Source of the DNA: Caballeronia megalochromosomata
GTDB lineage: Bacteria; Pseudomonadota; Gammaproteobacteria; Burkholderiales; Burkholderiaceae
Assembly: GCA_001580565.1 (NCBI GenBank)
Contig: LRBF01000221.1
Span: 1-37,553 of the forward strand
DNA length: 37,553 bases
Direction: 5' to 3'
Part shown: positions 16,839 to 25,715 of the stretch, one piece after another
Layout: each line of letters begins with the position of its first letter
How positions within the stretch are numbered: the first letter of the stretch is position 1
Notes under the pieces: generated by a model
The model's input: the letters and a program-made list of their open reading frames with translations, nothing else
Told to the model about the DNA's origin: nothing
Databases searched by the model: none
Position numbers and translations under genes: made by a program

Positions 16839-19115
16839 ATGGCACCCGCTACGATGAGCATCGACACGCCGCTCGGAGAAGACCTGCTGTTCCACACGCT
16901 GCGCGGCACGGTCGAGCTGGGCCGTCTCACGCGTTACGACGTGATCCTGCTGTCGCCGCGCGGCGACATCGGACTGTGCGACATGCTCGGCAAGCGCGTG
17001 ACCGTGCGCATCGCGCTCGCGAACGGCGGCGTGCGCGCGATGCCGGGCTATGTCGTCACCTTCCGGCAATGCGGCATGCGCGGGCGGCTGCACGCTTATC
17101 GGGCGTGCATCCGCCCGTGGCTGTGGTTTCTCACGCGGCGCACCAACTGCCGCATCTTCCAGAACATGACGGTGCAGGACATCGTGAAGGCGGTCTTCGC
17201 CGACTCGATGTACCAGAAGCTCGAGCACGGCGAGATCCGCTGGCAGGCGAGCACGCGCACGCATCCGGCGCGCGAATACTGCGTGCAGTACCGCGAGTCC
17301 GATTTCGATTTCATCAGCCGGCTGCTCGAGGACGAGGGCATCTATTACTGGTTCCAGGAGCGCGACGGCGAGGAAGCGCTGATCTTCAGCGACAGCCCGG
17401 CCGCGCACGAACCCGCGCCCGGCTACGAGAAGCTGCCGTACCGGGCGTCGCTCACGGGCGTGCCGTACATGGAGTACGTGACGGAGTGGGAGACGCATTA
17501 CGCGGTCGAGACGCGCAACTTCGCGATGACCGACTATGACTTCCTGAATCCGTCGCGTCCGCTGCTCAAGCAGACCGTGAAGGAGATGCCGGGCTTCGAC
17601 GATTTCGCCGATCTCGAGCAGTTCGACTACCCCGGCGGCTATGCCGATCCCGATTACGGCGAGAGCCGTGCCCGCACGCGCGGCGACGAATCGTGCGACG
17701 CGGAGGATGTCGGACCCGACTGGCATCGCGTGGACGGTTTCACGAATGCGCGCGGCCTGCAGGTGGGCGCGCTGTTGACGCTGGAGGATCATCCGCGCGA
17801 GGACCAGAACATTCAGTACCTCGTCACGCGGGCGGTCTTCGAGATCGACTACACCGATTACGAAAGTCTCGACCCGGAGCACGAGACGCGCTTCGAATGC
17901 CGCTTTTGCGCCATCGATGCGAAACGCGCCTTCGCGCCCGCGCGCATCACGGGGAAGTCGGCGGTGCGCGGGCCGCAGACGGCGGTCGTGGTCGGCCCGA
18001 AGACCGATGAAATCTACACGGACAAGTATGGCCGCGTGAAGGTCCAGTTCTTCTGGGACCGCGTGGGCAAGTCCGACGAGAACAGCTCGTGCTGGATTCG
18101 CGTGAGTCATCCGTGGGCCGGCAAGAACTGGGGCATGGTGGCGATACCGCGCATCGGGCAGGAGGTGATCGTCGATTTTCTGGAGGGCGATCCGGACCGG
18201 CCGATCATCGTCGGGCGGCTGTACAACGCGGAGCAGATGCCGCCGTACGAGCTGCCGTCGAACATGACGCAGTGGGGCGTGAAAAGCCGGTCGACGACCG
18301 GCGGCACCGGCGCGCACTGCAACGAGCTGCGCTTCGAGGACAAGAAAGGCCACGAGCAGTTGACGATCCACGCCGAGCGCGATCACAGCCTCGAAGTGGA
18401 AGCGAGCGAAACGCATTCGGTGGGCTACGACCGCAGCAAGACCATCGGTCACGACGAAACCGCGCACGTCAAGCATGACCGCAACGCGACCGTCGACAAC
18501 AACGAATCCACGACGATCAAGGGCACGCGCACCGAAAACGTGACCGGCGACGAGACGCTCTCGTTCGGCGCGAACCGCATCACGACGATCAAGAGCGACG
18601 AGACCGTGAAGATCTCCGGCAACCGCCACGAAGAGGTGACGGGCACGGAGAACGTGACGATCACCGGCGACCGCGCCGTGCAGGTGACCGGCTTCAAGCG
18701 CGAGGTCGTATCGAAGAGCAAGGAAGAGACGATCTCGCAGGGCAAGGCGCTCAAGGTCGGCAAGGACTACGACCTGAATGTGGACGGCGCGCACAACGTG
18801 ACCGTGCTCGGGCTTCAGAAGGAGCAGATAAACGGCGACCATACGTGGACCATCGGCGGCGCCCAGCACGTGACGATCACGCAGGGCCAGACGATCGGCG
18901 TCGGCCAGTCGATCGAGATCACGGCGGGCACGTCGATCAAGCTCAAGTGCGGCAAGTCGTCGATCGAGATGGACAACGAAGGGAACATCACGATCAACGG
19001 CGAGAACGTGACGTCGAAGGGCGCGAAATCGCACACCATCAAGGGATTGATGGTGAGTTCGTCGGCGACCGCGAAGAACACGGTGGAAGGCACCGTGCTC
19101 ATGCTCAATCCGTGA
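16839..19115 (+). CDS. vgrG: T6SS spike protein VgrG (TssI)
   Basis: The protein is 758 aa. The gp27-like part holds FISRLLEDEGIYYWF near residue 160, followed by the gp5 OB-fold region with KTDEIYTDKYGRVKVQFFWDR and SCWIRVSHPWAGKNWG. After EVIVDFLEGDPDRPII comes a long beta-helical needle rich in short repeats (VTGDETL, VTGTENVTITGD and others). It ends at LMLNP with no extra effector domain, so cargo is likely carried through partner proteins. The ATG at 16839 has GGAGG at 16827-16831 with a seven-base spacer; an in-frame TTG at 16833 is less likely. Confidence 0.97.
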   Translation: MAPATMSIDTPLGEDLLFHTLRGTVELGRLTRYDVILLSPRGDIGLCDMLGKRVTVRIALANGGVRAMPGYVVTFRQCGMRGRLHAYRACIRPWLWFLTRRTNCRIFQNMTVQDIVKAVFADSMYQKLEHGEIRWQASTRTHPAREYCVQYRESDFDFISRLLEDEGIYYWFQERDGEEALIFSDSPAAHEPAPGYEKLPYRASLTGVPYMEYVTEWETHYAVETRNFAMTDYDFLNPSRPLLKQTVKEMPGFDDFADLEQFDYPGGYADPDYGESRARTRGDESCDAEDVGPDWHRVDGFTNARGLQVGALLTLEDHPREDQNIQYLVTRAVFEIDYTDYESLDPEHETRFECRFCAIDAKRAFAPARITGKSAVRGPQTAVVVGPKTDEIYTDKYGRVKVQFFWDRVGKSDENSSCWIRVSHPWAGKNWGMVAIPRIGQEVIVDFLEGDPDRPIIVGRLYNAEQMPPYELPSNMTQWGVKSRSTTGGTGAHCNELRFEDKKGHEQLTIHAERDHSLEVEASETHSVGYDRSKTIGHDETAHVKHDRNATVDNNESTTIKGTRTENVTGDETLSFGANRITTIKSDETVKISGNRHEEVTGTENVTITGDRAVQVTGFKREVVSKSKEETISQGKALKVGKDYDLNVDGAHNVTVLGLQKEQINGDHTWTIGGAQHVTITQGQTIGVGQSIEITAGTSIKLKCGKSSIEMDNEGNITINGENVTSKGAKSHTIKGLMVSSSATAKNTVEGTVLMLNP

Positions 19116-19134
19116 GCGGCGAGGTGCTTTCGTC

Positions 19135-20490
19135 ATGCAGCCCTACACGCCCACGAATGCGGTCGAGCGCCGTCTGCTGAAAGCGCACGCCGACTGGCTC
19201 ACCTTCATGCGCAACCGCGACGCGCGCCTTTTGCTCTGGCAGACGAGCGAGCCCGACCGCGATCTCGTCAGCACCTACTTCAACGCGGGCGAACAGATGT
19301 CGTGCGCGGTGCTGCGTCTTCATGCGCCGTTCGATTCGCCGTCGCGATACGGCGACGCGCTGGCGGCGGAGATCGTCGCGTTCTACGAAGCGCGCCGCGA
19401 CGGCAGCGAGAAAAGCGGCATCGTCATGGACTGGCGGCCGCCCGTCCGGCAGCGCGGCCAGCGCGACTCCGGCGTGGGTCATCTGCTGCGCACGATCGGC
19501 AGCCTGATGAACCATCATCCGGACTTTTTCTTCGTCGTGGTGCTGGTGTTCGAGCCGTCCGAAATGAAGGATGCGAAGGCGTTCGCCGCGTGGCTCGCGA
19601 CGCTGCTCGATGAAGCGCGCGCGGACCCGTCGCTCGCGCGAAGAATGCGCTACGCGACGCACGTGGAGGACGAAGCGCCGTTCGCCGCGCTCGTGAAGCA
19701 ACGCGGCCGGGCGGTGCAGGTCATTCACGGTCAGTATCACATGCAGGCCGTGCCGCGCGAGCTGGTCGCGGAGTCGGGCGAGCGCGGGCCGGGCGGACAG
19801 TTCCGGCGTCTGTTCGTCGAGCTGTCGGAAACGCTCGCGCTCGACGATCCTGCGCGGCTCGCGCGTCTTCGCGGCGCGGCGCTTTCAGTGGCGCAGAAGG
19901 CGCAGTGGTTCGATCAGTGCGTGGTCGTCGATCTGCTCGCGGGCTCGGCGTATCTCAAATGGCGCGATTACGGCAACGCGCTGGCGGCGTACCGCGGCGC
20001 GTTCGCGAGCAGCGCGAAGGCGATCGAGGCGGGCCAGCCCGCCGGCGACAAACTCGCGGCCAATGCGCTGTTCGGCGAGGCGAGCGTGCATCTGATGCGC
20101 AACGAGCCGCTCAAGGCCGTGCCCTGCTACGAGTGCGCCGCGGCGCATTGCCGGGCCGCGCAGGACGCGATCCTGACCGTGGAGGCGTGGCGGATGCACG
20201 CGTGGTGTCTCGACCGCGCGCGCTGGCGCGAGCCCGCGATCGATTCGGGCTTTCGGGCGCTTGCCGCCGCGCAGGGCATCGATGCGCCGTTGCGCGCGCG
20301 CACCAGCGCGAGCGTCGTCGCGCAGTGGATGCTGGAGCGCGTCGGCCTGCTGCACGAGCGGCGCGACGCGCTCGCGGCGCAACTGCACGCGCTGTTCGGC
20401 CCGCGCTGGCGCGAGATCCTGAGCGTGCCGTGCGGCGTGAAGGAGGCTGAACCTTTGGGCGTGTCGAGCGCGCAGGCGGAGCCGCAATGA
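19135..20490 (+). CDS. Unrecognised 451-aa protein between VgrG and Rhs, candidate effector adaptor
   Basis: I see no signal peptide or membrane helix. The N-terminal 230 residues look globular (MSCAVLRLHAPF; FFFVVVLVFEPSEM). The C-terminal 220 are Ala-rich and helical, in a TPR-like arrangement (YLKWRDYGNALAAYRGAF; ANALFGEASVHLMRNEPLKAVPCYECAAAHC; DAILTVEAWRMHAWCLDRA). It shows none of the obvious features of the known T6SS adaptor families DUF4123 (Tap), DUF1795 (Eag) or DUF2169. It starts 19 bases after vgrG and shares ATGA with the Rhs gene, so its dose is tied to the toxin. A role in loading the Rhs effector on VgrG is inferred from this position only. Confidence 0.6.
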   Translation: MQPYTPTNAVERRLLKAHADWLTFMRNRDARLLLWQTSEPDRDLVSTYFNAGEQMSCAVLRLHAPFDSPSRYGDALAAEIVAFYEARRDGSEKSGIVMDWRPPVRQRGQRDSGVGHLLRTIGSLMNHHPDFFFVVVLVFEPSEMKDAKAFAAWLATLLDEARADPSLARRMRYATHVEDEAPFAALVKQRGRAVQVIHGQYHMQAVPRELVAESGERGPGGQFRRLFVELSETLALDDPARLARLRGAALSVAQKAQWFDQCVVVDLLAGSAYLKWRDYGNALAAYRGAFASSAKAIEAGQPAGDKLAANALFGEASVHLMRNEPLKAVPCYECAAAHCRAAQDAILTVEAWRMHAWCLDRARWREPAIDSGFRALAAAQGIDAPLRARTSASVVAQWMLERVGLLHERRDALAAQLHALFGPRWREILSVPCGVKEAEPLGVSSAQAEPQ

Positions 20491-23400
20491 GCCTGCCCGC
20501 CGCGAAGCATTTCGATCCCGTGGTCGGCATCGACGTGCACATGGTCAATCTGCCGCCGTCGCCCGCGCCGGTGCCGCTGCCGCATCCCCATGTGGGCTTC
20601 ATCCTCGATCTCGACGAATATTCCAACGCGGCCAAGGCTGCGATGGGCGCGATCGAGGCGGCGCTCAAGGAAGCGGCGATGGAAGCCGTGCTCGCCGAGT
20701 GCCCGCTCGCGCAGCAGGCGATGGGCGCGGCCGCCGGCGCGATGGACAAGGTGATGAAGAACCCGGTCGTCGCGGCGGCGATGAAGATCAAGGGCGCGGT
20801 CGACGCGGTCAACGAGAAGATCAACGCGCTGAAGGACATGGTCGGCGCGAACGCGGGCGCGGGCGGCGGCGGTCGGCCGATCCTCGTGAACGGGATGATG
20901 CGCACGACCATCGGCACGCACACATATCACATGCCGGGCCTGCATTTTCCGATGGGTGCGGGCTTCGGCGGCGTCGATGCGAAGATTCCGTCGCACGACT
21001 CCGAAGCGTTCATGGGCAGCAAGACGGTGCTGGCCAACAACGATCCGATGTCGTTCGCGGCGCTGCCCGCGTTGTCGTGCTCGTTCGTCGGCATGAAACC
21101 GACCGACAAGAAGGGCTCGCACGCGAAGCGGGATTATCTCTCGCTGCCGACCTCGGTGATGCTGCCGATTCCGGCCGGACGTCCGGTGCTCGTCGGCGGT
21201 CCGCCGATGTTCAACATGGCGGCCGTCGCGAAGGCGCTGTTCATGGCGTTTCGCGGCTCGAAGCTCGCCAAGGCGTTGTTCAAGAAGTTTCCGTCGGGCT
21301 TCATCAAGTGCGTGATCTTCGATGCGGAGCCGGTGAATTCGGTGACCGGTGAAGTCGTCGTGCAGCAAAGCGATTTCACGGTGGCGGGGCGCTTGCCGCT
21401 CGTGTGGGACCGCTATTACGCCAGTCACGATTCGTTCTGCGGGATCGCGGGACAGGGCTGGCAGACCCCGGCGGATACGCGGCTGGAGCTTGCGATCGTC
21501 GAGGGCGATGTCGTCGCGTATGCGGCTTTTTGCGATCAACTGACCGCGTTCGCCGAATTGCCCGCGCAGCCGGGATGGGACGCGCGCGTGTACGACTGGC
21601 AGAACGGACACGCGCTGTATCGCGACGGCGACGATCTCGTGTTGCGCACGAAGGAGAGCGTCGAGTATCGCTATCCGCTGCCGCGGACGTGGAAGGAGGA
21701 AACGGAGTTTCTTTCGCCGCACGCGCGGCTGGTGCTGCGGCTTTCGCGTTATAGCGATCTGAATGGGAACGCGTGGCAGTTCGAACGCGCGCCGGATGGG
21801 ACGATGATTCGCGCGGTGGAATCGTCGGTGGGCGAGGCGACCGGGCGGGTGCTCGTGTGCGAGGCGGGGCGTTTCACGCTGCTCGATGCGCAGGGCGTGA
21901 GTCATCCGCTCGTGCGCTATGAGCAGGATGCGGCGCGCAATCTCATCGCGGTATTCGATGCGCTGGATAAGCCGTACTGCTTTGGGTACGCGGCGAGCGG
22001 AAACATGGTCCGGCACACGGATCGCAACGGGCTTTCGTTCTTTTACAGCCATCGGTTGCATGAGGATGGAGTGTGGCGCGTGGATCACGCGTGGGGCGAT
22101 CATGGGCTGTTCGATTATCGTTTCGTCTATGACGTCGATCGGCTGGAGACGCGGCTGACAAATTCGCTCGGGCACACAACGGTGCTGCAGTACGACGAAC
22201 GGGGATTGCCGGTTGCGCGGATCGGACCGCTTGGTGATGTCTATAGTTATCAGTACGACGAACAATGTCGGACGAAGGCGGAGGTCGATCCGGCGGGGAA
22301 TGTGACGGCGTGGGATTTCGATGTGCTCGGGAATCTGGTTGCGGTGACGCGGGCGGACCAGAGCGTGGTGGCGACGCGGTATGACGAAGATTCGAGGCCG
22401 GTTTGTGTCGTCGATCCGGAAGGCGGGAAGTGGCGGCAGGAGTGGGATGAGCGCGGCAATCTGGTTGCACGGACGACGCCGATGGGCGTGCGCAGGCGGT
22501 ATCGCTATGACGAACGCGGGCAGCTCGTCTGCGTGATCGACGCGGCGGGGCAGGAAACGCAGCTCGACTATGACGCGCTCGGGTTCGTCGTGCGTCTCAC
22601 GAACCCTGTCGGCGGCACGACGCGCTTCGAAAATGACACGCGCGGCAATCTGCTGCGCGAGATCAACGCGAACGGTGAGCGCAGCGAGTTTCGCCACGAT
22701 GCGAAGAACCGGATCGTCTCGGCCGCATATCCGTGCGAGCGCACCATCCGTTGCGAATACGACGCCGAGCGCGCGCTCACACGCTATATCGATGAACTGG
22801 GCCGCGAGACGCGCTACGAGTATTTCGGGCAGGGACGAGTCAGCGCGTGCATCGATCCGGACGGAAGCCGGGTGCGTTTTCGCTACGACACGGAAGAGCA
22901 GCTCATGGCTGTCGTGAACCAGCGGGGCGAGCAATGGCGCTTCACGCGCGACGCCGGCGGGCGGGTGGTCGAAGAAGTCGATTACTGGGGACGGGCGCGG
23001 CGCTTCGAGTACGACATCGCGGGACGAATGACGCGCGCCGTCGATCCGTTCGGGCAGGTGCTCGCGTACAGCCGCGACCCGCTCGGGCGCATCGTCGAGC
23101 GGCGTGCCGGCGACAGCGAGCGGGAGTGTTATGCGTATAACGCGCGCGGCCACCTCGTCGAGGCACGCAATCCGTTCAGCTTCGTTCAGCGCGACTACGA
23201 CGCGGACGGGCGGCTCGTTCGCGAAGCGCAACGGCAGCAGGGCGGCGAAGGCACGCTCGCCTACGGGTACGACGCGGCGGGGAGGCTCGCGTCGCAGACG
23301 CAGTCATGGCGCCATGCGGGCGAGGAGAAGGCCGCGTTCTCACAGACACATCGCTTCTCATATGACGTGCGCGGCTGGCTCACGAGTCAGCAGGTGGGCG

Positions 23401-24788
23401 AACACGAGCCCTTGCGATTCACGCTCGATCCGATGGGACGCATCACGGCGCAGCGCGTCAACGAGCAACTCGTGTATCGCTATGACTTCGACGCGGCCGG
23501 GCGGCTCGCGCGCCACGAAACCGAACTCGACGGCAGCGCCGCCGACAGCACCGATTATCGCTACGACGCGGCGAGCAATCTCACGCAGCGGCGCGATAGC
23601 CGCATGGGCACGGACGCATATCGCTTCGACCCGCTCGGGCGGATCGTTGCGCATATGGATCCGGTGGGCAACGTCCGGCGCTTCATTCACGACCGGGCGG
23701 GCGACCGGTTCGCAGTCGTGCGCGAGGACGACGACGGCCGCACCCTCCGGCACCACGACGGAACCGTGCTGCGGACCGATCGCGCAGGACGGACCGTCAC
23801 GAGACGAACGCCGGAAGGCGCGCAGCAGGACATGGAGTGGGATGCGTTCGGCCGGCTGCGCCGCCTCGTCAACGAGAAGGGCGAGCGCTGGGAGTATCTC
23901 TACGACGCGTTGAGCCGACGCCTTTGCAAGGGCCGCGAGGACGAAGCGAAGCGGACATGGTTCGTGTGGGACGCGGACGCGCTCGCCGGCGAGGTATCGG
24001 GCGGCGGGACGGAAGAGACGTGCGCCCGGTTGTTCGCGTATCGGCTGTGGAGCTTCAGGCCGATCGCGATGGAAGTGATGGGGGGATCCGGAAGAACGTC
24101 GATCTTCCATTACCAGAACGATCCGAACGGCGCGCCCGTCAGGCTCAGGTCGAACGAAGGACACGTTGTCTGGGAAGGGCATTACGACGTGACTGGCGCC
24201 GTCGATCTCACCGGTGCAAGTGTGGTCGAACAGCCAATCCGCTACCAGGGTCAGTACTTCGATCGCGAGTCCGGGCTACATTACAACCGATATCGATACT
24301 ACGATCCCACGACTGCGCGATTCATCAGCCAGGACCCGATCGGCCTGACCGGCGGATTGAACCTCTACGCGTATGCGCCCAATGGGCTGACGCTGATTGA
24401 TCCGCGTGGGTTGAGCTTTCTCGACGACGCGATCGACAATGGGCATAGCGTGCCGTCCGATATGACCCGACCCCACGGGCACCATATCGTCTTTAAAGGA
24501 GATTTCGACAACGTGCCGGACATGAAAGCCGCACTCGACAGAAGCAAGGACGTGCTAAAGGGCTACGGCATCGGCGTAATGGATCCTGCAAACCTGATGG
24601 TCGCGAATAACGGGAAAGATGTTCACACGATTGATAACGCCGAGAAGGTGGCTGATGCATTAGAAAAGGAACACGGAATAGTGCAACAGCGGCGGAAGGA
24701 CGGCCAGTTGACGGAGGCGGAAGCCAAGAAGGAAATGGAATGCAAACTTCAGAAAATCGGCAAGGACGTCTTTGGAAATTACAGGTGA
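20487..24788 (+). CDS. PAAR-like Rhs-repeat T6SS effector with C-terminal HNH/Endo VII-type nuclease tail
   Basis: The protein is 1433 aa. The N-terminal 245 residues are PAAR-like, with HPHVG at 33-37, RPILVNGMMRT at 130-140 and GRPVLVGGPP at 231-240, separated by an Ala-rich helical stretch (45-120). About 1000 residues of Rhs/YD repeats follow (for example YDERGLPVARIGPLGDVYSY). The Rhs core end has RYYDPTTARFISQDPIGL, with D1283 of DPIGL, and PRGL near 1306-1309. The variable tail (about 1309-1433) holds HGHH at 1330-1333, a DPANLMVANN block and His1380 in DVHTID. This fits the GHH/AHH group of HNH/Endo VII nucleases, so DNA (or RNA) cleavage in a rival cell is the likely action. The tail is less GC-rich than the repeats. 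Confidence 0.85.
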   Translation: MSLPAAKHFDPVVGIDVHMVNLPPSPAPVPLPHPHVGFILDLDEYSNAAKAAMGAIEAALKEAAMEAVLAECPLAQQAMGAAAGAMDKVMKNPVVAAAMKIKGAVDAVNEKINALKDMVGANAGAGGGGRPILVNGMMRTTIGTHTYHMPGLHFPMGAGFGGVDAKIPSHDSEAFMGSKTVLANNDPMSFAALPALSCSFVGMKPTDKKGSHAKRDYLSLPTSVMLPIPAGRPVLVGGPPMFNMAAVAKALFMAFRGSKLAKALFKKFPSGFIKCVIFDAEPVNSVTGEVVVQQSDFTVAGRLPLVWDRYYASHDSFCGIAGQGWQTPADTRLELAIVEGDVVAYAAFCDQLTAFAELPAQPGWDARVYDWQNGHALYRDGDDLVLRTKESVEYRYPLPRTWKEETEFLSPHARLVLRLSRYSDLNGNAWQFERAPDGTMIRAVESSVGEATGRVLVCEAGRFTLLDAQGVSHPLVRYEQDAARNLIAVFDALDKPYCFGYAASGNMVRHTDRNGLSFFYSHRLHEDGVWRVDHAWGDHGLFDYRFVYDVDRLETRLTNSLGHTTVLQYDERGLPVARIGPLGDVYSYQYDEQCRTKAEVDPAGNVTAWDFDVLGNLVAVTRADQSVVATRYDEDSRPVCVVDPEGGKWRQEWDERGNLVARTTPMGVRRRYRYDERGQLVCVIDAAGQETQLDYDALGFVVRLTNPVGGTTRFENDTRGNLLREINANGERSEFRHDAKNRIVSAAYPCERTIRCEYDAERALTRYIDELGRETRYEYFGQGRVSACIDPDGSRVRFRYDTEEQLMAVVNQRGEQWRFTRDAGGRVVEEVDYWGRARRFEYDIAGRMTRAVDPFGQVLAYSRDPLGRIVERRAGDSERECYAYNARGHLVEARNPFSFVQRDYDADGRLVREAQRQQGGEGTLAYGYDAAGRLASQTQSWRHAGEEKAAFSQTHRFSYDVRGWLTSQQVGEHEPLRFTLDPMGRITAQRVNEQLVYRYDFDAAGRLARHETELDGSAADSTDYRYDAASNLTQRRDSRMGTDAYRFDPLGRIVAHMDPVGNVRRFIHDRAGDRFAVVREDDDGRTLRHHDGTVLRTDRAGRTVTRRTPEGAQQDMEWDAFGRLRRLVNEKGERWEYLYDALSRRLCKGREDEAKRTWFVWDADALAGEVSGGGTEETCARLFAYRLWSFRPIAMEVMGGSGRTSIFHYQNDPNGAPVRLRSNEGHVVWEGHYDVTGAVDLTGASVVEQPIRYQGQYFDRESGLHYNRYRYYDPTTARFISQDPIGLTGGLNLYAYAPNGLTLIDPRGLSFLDDAIDNGHSVPSDMTRPHGHHIVFKGDFDNVPDMKAALDRSKDVLKGYGIGVMDPANLMVANNGKDVHTIDNAEKVADALEKEHGIVQQRRKDGQLTEAEAKKEMECKLQKIGKDVFGNYR

Positions 24789-24792
24789 CGAT

Positions 24793-25344
24793 ATGACAGG
24801 TCTATTTCGATCCATACAGGAATCGTTCCTCGATGCGGTTCGCTCAGATTATCTGGAACTCGCGAAGATGGCTGGTTCTGAGAAGATCTATGCCGTCGCG
24901 CTGGTGACGGATACCTGGATCGACTCCGTCTATCTGGGGCTCAACACGGAAGCCGCAGCAAACGCGCGCATGGCGTTCTACCGGAATAAGGGAAAAACCA
25001 ATGAAGAGGGATACAGGGCGGCTGTATGGTGGGCCCCGGCGGAGTGGGGCTACAGCAACGACGATCTGACCGATTCGAAAATCAGCGGCATCAATCCCAT
25101 TTTGCGCGACAAGGGAGAACTGACTCATGAGCTTGCAAACGAATTCTTCGAGGTGGTGCTGGACATATTCCGGACGCTGGATCAAGAGGGTCTGTTTTCA
25201 GGAAACTCGAAAGAGCGGGACATCACCCTGTTTATCTCTATTTCCGACGACGAACGAACTGAGGCCGTCGAAAATCATTCGGCGAAGCTACTCAATTCGA
25301 AGAACCTTGTCGAAGTCTTTCTAAACCGGTATAGACATGCGTGA
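24793..25344 (+). CDS. DUF4303-like protein, candidate immunity to the Rhs nuclease
   Basis: The protein is 183 aa and starts four bases after the Rhs stop; AGGTGA just upstream serves as a weak ribosome binding site and overlaps that stop. It is soluble and shows the features I associate with DUF4303: IYAVALVTD near residue 35, RAAVWWAPAEWGYSND in the middle and DITLFISISDDERTE late. Members of this family often sit beside toxin genes. Position directly after the variable toxin tail is the standard place for the cognate immunity gene. The pairing is inferred, and the mode of inhibition is unknown. Base composition is lower in GC than the core genes, like the toxin tail. Confidence 0.7.
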   Translation: MTGLFRSIQESFLDAVRSDYLELAKMAGSEKIYAVALVTDTWIDSVYLGLNTEAAANARMAFYRNKGKTNEEGYRAAVWWAPAEWGYSNDDLTDSKISGINPILRDKGELTHELANEFFEVVLDIFRTLDQEGLFSGNSKERDITLFISISDDERTEAVENHSAKLLNSKNLVEVFLNRYRHA

Positions 25345-25715
25345 ACCGATTTCCGCGATGTCGTCCAGGCCTCGAACGATCGGCCGTTTTCATCGTTGGA
25401 CACGCCTTCGCGCGTTGCGCAGGCCCGTGCTTGACTTTCGTTACCTCACCACCTACGTTAAAACAGACATAAAAACGCCCCACCGGCTCGACCTGTACCC
25501 CTTCCTCAGCCCGGTAAAAATGTCGCCTGATTCCTTTTCGCCGACCAACGGCGCTGCCTATTATCGCGGGAGGACATTAGATATCCGTATTACTCCGGGT
25601 GGCGCTTCTTAAAAAGAGCGCCGGTGCAGGTTGAAAGCGAAGCCCGATGGCTGATTACGCCGGATTATTGGCGGCCAAGCGATAAACCGGGCCTGCGCAG
25701 AAAAGTGAATAACAG
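25345..25715 (+). other. 371-base interval without a convincing gene
   Basis: A stop-free frame from 25531 to 25737 would read RYPYYSGWRFLK, then WLITPDYWRPSDKPG, which looks protein-like but has no start codon with a ribosome binding site. It may be a decayed gene fragment left by toxin-tail replacement. A six-base inverted repeat (GGCGCT at 25601-25606, AGCGCC at 25617-25622) has no following T-tract. No clear promoter for the next gene was found. Confidence 0.4.

Noticed and set aside
20127..23231. A minus-strand open frame of 1034 codons opposite the Rhs repeats
   Set aside because: It mirrors the repeat codons of the Rhs gene; the plus-strand product is a clear Rhs protein.
25337..25612. 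A 91-codon plus-strand frame after the immunity gene
   Set aside because: It overlaps the immunity gene's end, has no good ribosome binding site and no recognisable features.
25601..25622. Six-base inverted repeat as a terminator after the immunity gene
   Set aside because: It is 256 bases past the stop, has a ten-base loop and no T-tract.
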